Positions 1 through 4,891 of a stretch of 11,646 nucleotides of DNA are shown here, one piece after another; the first letter of the stretch is position 1; every line of letters starts with the position of its first letter. The translations under genes and the position numbers were made by a program. The DNA is from Oscillospiraceae bacterium. Its GTDB lineage: Bacteria; Bacillota; Clostridia; Oscillospirales; Ruminococcaceae. Where the stretch lies: NCBI GenBank assembly GCA_019416775.1, contig DXWR01000103.1, positions 1 through 11,646 of the forward strand. The letters are read 5' to 3'. The notes under the pieces were generated by a model. It ran no database searches and had not been told where the DNA came from. It worked only from the letters and a program-made list of their open reading frames with translations.

Positions 1-69
1 GGGTTCACGATCGTTTCGGATATGAAGCGCAAGGTTCAAGTCTTAAAATCGCTTTCGATAGCCAAATAG
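1..69 (+). CDS. Possible 3' end of an unidentified gene, cut by the window edge
   Basis: Reading frame 1 is open from the first base to a TAG at 67-69 and would encode 22 residues rich in Lys, Val and Ser, ending SLSIAK. I do not recognise a family. The stretch is short enough to be open by chance, and codons such as TCG, TTA and ATA differ from the GC-ending codons of the genes downstream. If real, it is the C-terminus of a gene entering from the left. Its stop codon lies inside the first candidate operator of the XRE gene. Confidence 0.25.
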   Translation, partial: GFTIVSDMKRKVQVLKSLSIAK

Positions 70-74
70 TTATC
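57..74. promoter_or_regulatory. Candidate operator 1 upstream of the XRE regulator gene
   Basis: This is an 18-bp imperfect palindrome, GATAGCCAAATAGTTATC, with outer GATA/TATC arms. It matches the second palindrome at 112-129 at 14 of 18 positions. The two sites start 55 bp apart and both lie upstream of the XRE start codon. Small XRE proteins commonly bind such dyads as dimers. Binding by this particular regulator is inference. Confidence 0.45.
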
Positions 75-111
75 ATAGAATCACTTTGGCTTTTGGGTAT
101 GCTATTGTCAA

Positions 112-129
112 GATAATCACATGGTTATC
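112..129. promoter_or_regulatory. Candidate operator 2, abutting the XRE ribosome binding site
   Basis: GATAATCACATGGTTATC is an imperfect palindrome with symmetric GATAA.CA and TG.TTATC halves (14 of 18 positions symmetric). It ends directly next to the GGAGGA ribosome binding site at 130-135. It also contains a -10-like GATAAT at 112-117, so occupancy would block initiation or early elongation. No -35 of good quality could be assigned, so the promoter itself is not called. Two related sites suggest cooperative autoregulation, which is inference. Confidence 0.5.
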
Positions 130-140
130 GGAGGAACACA

Positions 141-362
141 ATGGGATACTATCCAAGACTGCGGGATCTGCGGGAAGATCAGGATCTGACCCAACGGCAG
201 ATTGCGGCCTACCTGGGCATACCCCAACCCCAATATTGCCGGTACGAACAGGGCCTGCGGGACATTCCTTTGGATCTGCTTCTGGATCTGGCGGATTTTT
301 ATCACACATCCACCGATTATATTTTGGGCCGCACCAACAATCCCGCGCCCCCTCAGGGGTAG
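141..362 (+). CDS. Small XRE-family (Cro/CI-type) helix-turn-helix transcriptional regulator
   Basis: The 73-residue protein is almost entirely one HTH_3 domain. Residues about 5-62 form the five-helix fold, with the helix-turn-helix at about TQRQIAAYLGIPQPQYCRYEQG (residues 17-38), followed by the typical helix ending in YILGRT. A short Asn/Pro-rich tail follows, and there is no sensor or peptidase domain. The ATG at 141 is preceded by GGAGGA at 130-135 with five-base spacing, which fixes the start. The gene stands alone, with a hairpin terminator right after its stop, and converges on the GH127 gene. The paired palindromes upstream suggest it controls its own synthesis. Other targets, or an antitoxin-like role, cannot be judged from the sequence. 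The family assignment is firm and the function is not known. Confidence 0.9.
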   Translation: MGYYPRLRDLREDQDLTQRQIAAYLGIPQPQYCRYEQGLRDIPLDLLLDLADFYHTSTDYILGRTNNPAPPQG

Positions 363-367
363 CAAAG

Positions 368-412
368 AAGAGAAGCGAAACTGCTTTTTCCAGGCAGCAC
401 GCTTCTCTTTTT
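368..412 (+). terminator. Intrinsic terminator after the XRE gene, probably bidirectional
   Basis: A ten-base-pair stem (AAGAGAAGCG at 368-377 with CGCTTCTCTT at 400-409) encloses a smaller CTGC/GCAG hairpin (381-384 with 394-397). On the plus strand it runs into a five-T tract at 408-412. On the minus strand the stem is followed by CTTTGCT, a weaker U-tract, so it may also stop the convergent GH127 transcript, whose gene ends at 427. Confidence 0.75.
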
Positions 413-426
413 CGCTTAATTACGAA

Positions 427-2337
427 TTACCCTTCGTTGATCCAGACCCGCATTTCCCCTTGCTTGCGGTTGCCCCACAGGAAATAAGGCACCGCCTTCA
501 CCGGCACCGGTTCGGTTTCCGGGGGCTGATCTCGATAGAGCTGCTTAAAGCTCTTTTCCTTCAGTCCGGTAAATCGCAGAGAGACATAGGAGCCGATGTC
601 CTCGTCTTTTTCATGAGCAGTAACAATTTCAACACTCCGAGGCAGATGCAGCCGGCAGAGGTTTTTGCCGTTGTCCACTGCTTCTAAGCAATACACCAGC
701 GGTCCCCGCATCAGGCAAACCTTTCCTGCATCCTCCCGAACCCGGGGATCGGCATAAACCCGGCGGGGCTTGACGGAAAAGCTGAGAGCCACTTTGTCCC
801 CGTCCTTCCAGTCCCGGGTGAGGTAGCAGTAGCCATCCTTCACCGGCACAGCCATTTCATCCTCGTTAACGGTGAGGGTAAACTCTTTGCACCAGCCGGG
901 AATATGGATGGCCAAGGTGGTGAAGGAGGTGCCGGGTTTCACCTCATAGCTTACCTTCCCTTTCCAGGGATAGGAGGACTGGCTTTTCACCACAGTGCCG
1001 TCAGCAGCAGTGTAGCTGCCCCCTAAGTACAGATGGGAGTAAACAGTGGTGTCGTTTTCTCCCCAGGCATATTCTCCCAAGCTCTCCACCAACCGGGCCA
1101 GGTTGGGCGGGCAGCAGGCACAGGCGTACCATTTGGGACGGGCTGGGAGAGCGTGCTTGTACTCCGGCCACTTGCCGGACAAGCCGGGGATCACTTCCAG
1201 GGGATTGACATAGAAGAACCGGCTGCCGTCCTTCTGCATCCCGCTTAAAATACCGTTGTAGAGGCAGCGCTCCATCACATCGGCGTACTCTCCCTTCACA
1301 TCCAAAGAGAGCATTTTCCGAGCAAAGAACACCAATCCGATGGCGGCGCAGGTTTCGGCGTAGGCGGTGTCGTTGGGCAGATCGAAATCCTGGGTAAAGG
1401 CTTCCCCGTGGGCGGAGGAGCCGATGCCTCCGGTAACGTACATCCGTCGGTGAGTGGCGCTTTCAAACAGCACCCGGCAGGCGGTATACAAGCTCTTATC
1501 CCCGGTTTCTGCCGCCAGATCCGCCATGGCGGTGTAGAGATACATAGCCCGGACGCTGTGGCCCACCGCTTCCCGTTGGTCACGGACCGGAGCATAGCTT
1601 TGGTTGTATTCGGTGTCTTTGGGATCCATGCCGAAGTGGATCCAGCCCCGCTTGGCAGATTCCTCTTCAAAGAAGTGGGGGTTCTTGCCCCGCTGGTTGA
1701 TGAAGTAGGCAGACAGGTTCAGATACCGCTTCTCCCCGGTGGCCCGGTAGAGGCGCAACAGGGCCAACTCGATTTCCTCGTGGCCGGGAATCCCTTCCTG
1801 CTTGCCTTCTCCGAACCGGGCGTCGATGTGATCCGCCATCCGGCACATCACCTTCAGCAGCTTATCCTTGCCGGTGGCTTCGTAATAGGCCACCGCCGCC
1901 TCGATCATGTGGCCGGCGCAATACAGCTCATGGCATTCCTGAAGGTTCTGCCAGCGGTGCTCCGGCTCTTTGATGGTGAAATAGGTATTGAGATAGCCAT
2001 CAGGCTGCTGGGCCTTTTCAATCAGGTCGATGACAGCATCTGCCCGGGCTTCTAATTTTTCATCCGGTTTCCGTTCCAAGGAGTAAGCCACCGCTTCCAG
2101 CCACTTAGCCACGTCGCTGTCCTGGAACACAGTGCCGTAAAACTCCCCTTGGCTCTCCCCGGCGGCGATGCGGAAGTTTTCAATGGCATGGCTCTTTTCC
2201 GCACCGGAAACCTTATCGTTGAGGATCTTTTCCTGGTAGGGGATCACCGTGTCGCTGATCAGCTCCTGGATGGGGGTCCAGAAGTTGTCTTTTACCCGGC
2301 AGCGCTTCAAGCTGCCCTGGTTCTCCATTTTTTTCAT
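427..2337 (-). CDS. GH127 family beta-L-arabinofuranosidase (DUF1680), cytoplasmic
   Basis: This 636-residue protein has the usual length and layout of GH127: an (alpha/alpha)6 barrel over roughly residues 15-430, then beta-sandwich domains. By comparison with the Bifidobacterium enzyme HypBA1, the zinc and catalytic residues can be placed as Glu328 and Cys330 in YAETCA, Cys408 (nucleophile) and Cys409 in CACCPPN, and Glu312 (acid/base) in GEAF. Characterised members remove beta-L-arabinofuranose from plant hydroxyproline-rich glycoprotein glycans and use a cysteine glycosyl-enzyme intermediate. The exact substrate here is not shown. There is no signal peptide, so it should act on imported oligosaccharides. 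The ATG at 2337 is preceded by GGGAGG (2346-2351) with suitable spacing. The pullulanase gene lies 156 bp upstream on the same strand, but this gene has its own promoter with apparent catabolite and activator control. Confidence 0.92.
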   Translation of the reverse strand: MKKMENQGSLKRCRVKDNFWTPIQELISDTVIPYQEKILNDKVSGAEKSHAIENFRIAAGESQGEFYGTVFQDSDVAKWLEAVAYSLERKPDEKLEARADAVIDLIEKAQQPDGYLNTYFTIKEPEHRWQNLQECHELYCAGHMIEAAVAYYEATGKDKLLKVMCRMADHIDARFGEGKQEGIPGHEEIELALLRLYRATGEKRYLNLSAYFINQRGKNPHFFEEESAKRGWIHFGMDPKDTEYNQSYAPVRDQREAVGHSVRAMYLYTAMADLAAETGDKSLYTACRVLFESATHRRMYVTGGIGSSAHGEAFTQDFDLPNDTAYAETCAAIGLVFFARKMLSLDVKGEYADVMERCLYNGILSGMQKDGSRFFYVNPLEVIPGLSGKWPEYKHALPARPKWYACACCPPNLARLVESLGEYAWGENDTTVYSHLYLGGSYTAADGTVVKSQSSYPWKGKVSYEVKPGTSFTTLAIHIPGWCKEFTLTVNEDEMAVPVKDGYCYLTRDWKDGDKVALSFSVKPRRVYADPRVREDAGKVCLMRGPLVYCLEAVDNGKNLCRLHLPRSVEIVTAHEKDEDIGSYVSLRFTGLKEKSFKQLYRDQPPETEPVPVKAVPYFLWGNRKQGEMRVWINEG

Positions 2338-2350
2338 CTTGCATACCTCC

Positions 2351-2363
2351 CGGCTTTTTGCCG
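2351..2363 (-). promoter_or_regulatory. Small hairpin in the GH127 leader touching the ribosome binding site
   Basis: The minus-strand sequence CGGCAAAAAGCCG forms a perfect four-base-pair GC stem with an A5 loop. Its last base is also the first base of the GGGAGG ribosome binding site at 2346-2351. The stem is short, so it may only tune translation. It is not followed by a U-tract and is not a terminator. Confidence 0.35.
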
Positions 2364-2376
2364 ATTATTACTTTTT

Positions 2377-2406
2377 ATTGTAACCGATTTCCCCAAAGGT
2401 ACACAA
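2377..2406 (-). promoter_or_regulatory. Promoter of the GH127 gene
   Basis: On the minus strand a -10 box TACAAT (2377-2382) lies 18 bp from a weak -35 TTGTGT (2401-2406). The good -10 with a poor -35 is typical of an activator-dependent promoter, and the direct repeats that begin four bases upstream of the -35 fit this. The predicted start near 2370 gives a leader of about 33 bases. Confidence 0.6.
2379..2392. promoter_or_regulatory. cre-like site (CcpA box) on the GH127 -10 element
   Basis: TGTAACCGATTTCC fits the Bacillus-type cre consensus TGWAANCGNTNWCA at 13 of 14 positions, with only the last base differing. It overlaps the -10 box and the spacer, so CcpA bound here would block polymerase. 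CcpA itself is not in the window. Carbon catabolite repression of this glycosidase gene is therefore inference from a strong motif match. Confidence 0.6.
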
Positions 2407-2410
2407 CCCA

Positions 2411-2443
2411 AAAAGGTTAGATATTTGTGTGAAAAGGTTAGAT
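2411..2443. repeat. Two perfect 12-bp direct repeats 21 bp apart upstream of the GH127 promoter
   Basis: AAAAGGTTAGAT occurs at 2411-2422 and again at 2432-2443, so the copies start exactly 21 bp (two helical turns) apart. The nearer copy begins four bases upstream of the predicted -35. Tandem half-sites with this phasing next to a weak -35 are characteristic of AraC/XylS-family activator sites. No such regulator gene lies in the window, so the binding protein is inferred. Confidence 0.6.
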
Positions 2444-2445
2444 GA

Positions 2446-2470
2446 CGAAGAAAATTTCCTGATTTCTTCG
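2446..2470 (-). terminator. Dyad after the pullulanase gene: weak terminator or operator
   Basis: An eight-base-pair perfect inverted repeat (CGAAGAAA at 2446-2453 with TTTCTTCG at 2463-2470) has a nine-base loop. It begins 24 bases past the pullulanase stop codon. No U-tract follows on the minus strand, so it is not a classic intrinsic terminator. It could be a 3'-end stabilising hairpin, a factor-dependent terminator part or a protein site of the GH127 control region. Confidence 0.35.
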
Positions 2471-2493
2471 GGAAAAAGGGGTGATTTTTTCCG

Positions 2494-4434
2494 TTATTCC
2501 ACTTCCGCCGCCACAAAACCCAGGCCGGGGACGGTAAGGGCGTCCTGCTTTGGCAGCTCCCATCCCTGACACAGCAGCACCTGATACCCCTCAAAACCGG
2601 ACAGCTTTACAGGCGCGGGATCGGGGTTTAAGACCACCAGCAGCTTCCCAGGCTCCACTGCCGGATCGGATAAAGTAAAGGCGATGAGGCAGCCCTCCGT
2701 GTCCAAAAAGGTGAGGGCGGAATCAATCTGCTCTTTGCTGCCCAACCGCAGCAAAGGGTGGGCCTTTCGGAAAGCAATCAGGTTCCGGTAAAAATCCCGG
2801 TTTTGGCGGACTTCCGGCCGGGACAAAGCCGACCAGGGAATCCAGTTGCGGCCGTCGGTGACGTTGTAGCTGTTGGGGTCGTACCCGCCGTTTCCGTCCT
2901 CTTTCGCTAAAAACAACTCTTCCCCTCCCAGCAGAAAAGGCATCCCCTGGCTGAAAAATACCATAGCTGCCGCCAGCTGGTTGGCCGCCCGGAGAAATTC
3001 CGGAGACTGATCCGAAAACACTTGGGCCAATTTTCCCCAAAGGGTCAGGTTGTCGTGACAGGAAACAAAATTGACGGCTTGATCCGGCTGGGGGCACCAC
3101 CAAGCGTTGCCACGGATGCAATCCTTCAGCTGAGGGACAAATTCTTCTTTCCCCGCCAGCCAGCCGCCGGCGGAAGCATCAAATAGGCTTCCCCGCACCC
3201 CGTCCCGGAGGGTGTCGTTGAAAAAGCCGAATCCGGGGGTCAGGTCGGAAGTTTCCTGCCCCGCCAAAACAGCCTCCTTTTTGGTCACATCGGAATCCAC
3301 CTTCCAGCCTTCCCCGTAAAACAGGCAGTTGGGGTTGACCTGCTTGACTCGCTCCATGATGGCATTCACCGTATCGGTGTCCAGCAGGCTGACAATGTCA
3401 AATCGAAAACCGTCCAGGTGGTACTCTTTCGCCCAGTATTCGCAGCAGTCCGCCAGATAACGGCGGACCATACTCCGCTCCGAAGCGGTGTCGTTGCCGC
3501 ACCAGGAGCCGTTGGAGTACACCTTTTTGCCCTTCACCTTCCGGATCCGCGAAAAGTATCCCGGCACCAGCCGGTTAAAGGAAAAGGCTTCGGAATCTGC
3601 CACATGGTTGAACACCACGTCCATCACCACCCCGATCCCCCGCTGATGGAGGGCCAGGATAGCCTGTTTCAGTTCCCGCACCCTGGCCCGTCCGTCATAG
3701 GGATCGGTGGCATAGCTTCCTTCCGGGGCAAAGTAGTTTTGGGGATCGTAGCCCCAGTTGTAGCCCCCGGTTTCTTCGTCGACGGAACAAAAATCGTACA
3801 CCGGCATAAGCTGTACATGGGTAACGCCAAGCTGCTCTAAATAATCCAAGCCGGTGGCTTCCCCAAAGGGAGTGACTGTGCCTCCCTCCGCCAAGCCCAG
3901 ATACTTGCCTTTTTGGCGGATGCCGGAAGCAGGATCGGAGGAAAAATCCTGAATATGGATTTCGTACACCACGGCGTCGGTGGGTCGAGTAACGGCAGCC
4001 AGGGGAGCATCCTCCTCCCAGCCGGGAGGATTGGTGCAAGGCGGATCCAGCACCATGCCGCGCCAGCCGTTGACTCCCACCGATTTCGCATAGGGATCTA
4101 CCGCAAACAGGGTGGTATCCGCCACCTTCACTTCAAAGGCGTAGTACACCCCTGCCAGATTGCCGGGAAGCAGGGCGGAATAAAAGCCTTTGTCTTCCGG
4201 TTCCATCTTCCGCCGCTCCATCGGTTCCCCGGCAGGATCTCCGGTGGAATAGAGCAGCAGGGTCACCTGGCTGGCGGTGGGGGCCCACACCCGAAACAGG
4301 GTTTGCTGGGGAGTAAACAGGGCGCCCAGTGGACGGGTCAGGTCGGTGTACTTTGCTTCAAATTTTTTGGACGAAAAGGTCCGGCGCATCCCGCCCCGGT
4401 CCATGGGGGAGACGGATGATCTTTTTTGCTCCAT
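2494..4434 (-). CDS. pulA: Type I pullulanase (GH13 family, CBM48 plus catalytic domain)
   Basis: The 646-residue protein cleaves alpha-1,6 branch points of pullulan, glycogen or starch-derived dextrins. Numbered from the chosen start, a CBM48 module spans about residues 25-120. Then comes the type I pullulanase motif YNWGYDP (225-231) and the four GH13 regions: I DVVFNH (272-277), II GFRFDIVS with nucleophile Asp346, III YGEGW with acid/base Glu375, and IV FVSCHDN with His460 and Asp461. There is no signal peptide, so it should act inside the cell on glycogen or imported maltodextrins. An in-frame ATG 60 bases upstream lacks a ribosome binding site, overlaps the promoter region, and is rejected. 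The ATG at 4434 follows AAGGAGGA (4442-4449) with seven-base spacing. It is the first of two same-strand glycoside hydrolase genes but is probably a separate transcription unit. Confidence 0.93.
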   Translation of the reverse strand: MEQKRSSVSPMDRGGMRRTFSSKKFEAKYTDLTRPLGALFTPQQTLFRVWAPTASQVTLLLYSTGDPAGEPMERRKMEPEDKGFYSALLPGNLAGVYYAFEVKVADTTLFAVDPYAKSVGVNGWRGMVLDPPCTNPPGWEEDAPLAAVTRPTDAVVYEIHIQDFSSDPASGIRQKGKYLGLAEGGTVTPFGEATGLDYLEQLGVTHVQLMPVYDFCSVDEETGGYNWGYDPQNYFAPEGSYATDPYDGRARVRELKQAILALHQRGIGVVMDVVFNHVADSEAFSFNRLVPGYFSRIRKVKGKKVYSNGSWCGNDTASERSMVRRYLADCCEYWAKEYHLDGFRFDIVSLLDTDTVNAIMERVKQVNPNCLFYGEGWKVDSDVTKKEAVLAGQETSDLTPGFGFFNDTLRDGVRGSLFDASAGGWLAGKEEFVPQLKDCIRGNAWWCPQPDQAVNFVSCHDNLTLWGKLAQVFSDQSPEFLRAANQLAAAMVFFSQGMPFLLGGEELFLAKEDGNGGYDPNSYNVTDGRNWIPWSALSRPEVRQNRDFYRNLIAFRKAHPLLRLGSKEQIDSALTFLDTEGCLIAFTLSDPAVEPGKLLVVLNPDPAPVKLSGFEGYQVLLCQGWELPKQDALTVPGLGFVAAEVE

Positions 4435-4465
4435 TTTGGCGTCCTCCTTGGGGTGTTTGGGATAA

Positions 4466-4494
4466 AGTATACCAGATTTTTCCCCTTCCCACAA
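4466..4494 (-). promoter_or_regulatory. Promoter of the pullulanase gene
   Basis: On the minus strand an extended -10 (TGG then TATACT at 4466-4471) lies 17 bp from a partial -35 TTGTGG (4489-4494). Upstream are a TCTCCAGGAGA dyad (4501-4511) and a CTTTTT/AAAAAG dyad (4514-4527), which may be control sites. These lie between this promoter and the divergent tRNA promoter. No cre-like sequence was found here. Confidence 0.6.
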
Positions 4495-4531
4495 CTGTTT
4501 TCTCCAGGAGAGACTTTTTTCAAAAAGGGGG

Positions 4532-4560
4532 TTGACAAAGCCACTGGAATCTGGTAAACT
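4532..4560 (+). promoter_or_regulatory. Strong promoter of tRNA-Cys
   Basis: A perfect -35 TTGACA (4532-4537) and a -10 TAAACT (4555-4560) are separated by exactly 17 bp. The TGG before the -10 makes it an extended -10. It is divergent from the pullulanase promoter. Transcription would start near 4567, leaving a leader of about 40 bases before the tRNA. Confidence 0.85.
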
Positions 4561-4575
4561 GTCTCTTGTCGTCAG

Positions 4576-4593
4576 CGCAGGAACCGTCCTGCG
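4576..4593 (+). other. Stem-loop in the 5' leader of the tRNA-Cys precursor
   Basis: CGCAGGA (4576-4582) pairs perfectly with TCCTGCG (4587-4593) around an ACCG tetraloop, giving a seven-base-pair GC-rich stem. It sits about 9 bases from the predicted transcription start and 14 bases before the mature tRNA. It may protect or shape the precursor during RNase P cleavage. Function is inferred. Confidence 0.5.
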
Positions 4594-4607
4594 GCGGCAG
4601 AAAATAT

Positions 4608-4681
4608 GGCGACATAGCCAAGTGGTAAGGCATGGGACTGCAACTCCCTGATCATCGGTTCAAATCCGGTTGTCGCCTCCA
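4608..4681 (+). tRNA. tRNA-Cys, anticodon GCA
   Basis: The 74-base gene folds into a full cloverleaf. The acceptor stem is GGCGACA (4608-4614) with TGTCGCC (4671-4677). The D-stem is GCC/GGC with loop AAGTGGTAA. The anticodon loop CTGCAAC carries GCA at 4640-4642. The T-arm has loop TTCAAAT and a five-base-pair stem with one T-G pair. The discriminator is T4678 (U73), an identity base for cysteine tRNAs, and CCA (4679-4681) is encoded. The first anticodon-stem position is a T-T mismatch (4633 with 4649), where the related tRNA-Cys I recall has a G-T pair. It is a single-gene unit between the pullulanase and amidase genes. No integrase or duplicated tRNA end was seen. Confidence 0.96.
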
Positions 4682-4683
4682 GG

Positions 4684-4718
4684 TCGGAGCAAGGTTTGCT
4701 TGCTCCGATTTCTTTTTT
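4684..4718 (+). terminator. Intrinsic terminator of tRNA-Cys
   Basis: A perfect ten-base-pair stem, TCGGAGCAAG (4684-4693) with CTTGCTCCGA (4699-4708), has a five-base loop and runs into TTTCTTTTTT. It starts three bases after the tRNA CCA end. Confidence 0.93.
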
Positions 4719-4728
4719 GTCTAAACAG

Positions 4729-4767
4729 CACCCTGGACCCTGTTTGAAAGGGACAGGGTGTTTTTTT
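4729..4767 (+). terminator. Second tandem terminator downstream of tRNA-Cys
   Basis: CACCCTG (4729-4735) pairs with CAGGGTG (4754-4760), and CCCT/AGGG extends the stem inside after a two-by-one internal loop. A run of seven T follows at 4761-4767. It backs up the first terminator and would keep tRNA transcription from running into the convergent amidase gene. Confidence 0.8.
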
Positions 4768-4783
4768 CTCTCCCCATTCCACC

Positions 4784-4810
4784 AAAAAACACACCCGTTC
4801 CAGCGGTGTG
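4784..4810 (-). terminator. Intrinsic terminator of the amidase gene
   Basis: On the minus strand CACACC pairs with GGTGTG (plus-strand arms 4805-4810 and 4790-4795), directly followed by six U residues (4784-4789). It lies about 80 bases past the amidase stop codon. The T-run follows only on the minus strand, so this is separate from the two plus-strand tRNA terminators. Confidence 0.7.
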
Positions 4811-4891
4811 CCAAAACAGGTGTGTGGGTAAAGGAGTGTTTTCCCTTTGGATGGCTGCCAAAGGAGGGAATGAACCAAATAGGTCTCCGGC

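Noticed and set aside
28..50. GGTTCAAGTC resembling a tRNA T-arm near the left edge
   Set aside because: Only three of five T-stem pairs form and no acceptor end or CCA follows. It is better read as chance or as part of the left-edge coding frame.
86..487. A 133-codon plus-strand frame overlapping the XRE gene and the end of GH127
   Set aside because: It has no Shine-Dalgarno sequence, runs through the operator and the terminator, and competes with a clear HTH protein in another frame.
1408..2055. A 215-codon plus-strand frame inside the GH127 gene
   Set aside because: It is antisense to conserved GH127 sequence including the catalytic region, and it has no ribosome binding site.
4435..4494. 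A longer pullulanase start with 20 extra residues
   Set aside because: The upstream ATG lies within the promoter -35/-10 region and has no ribosome binding site. The ATG at 4434 has a consensus one.
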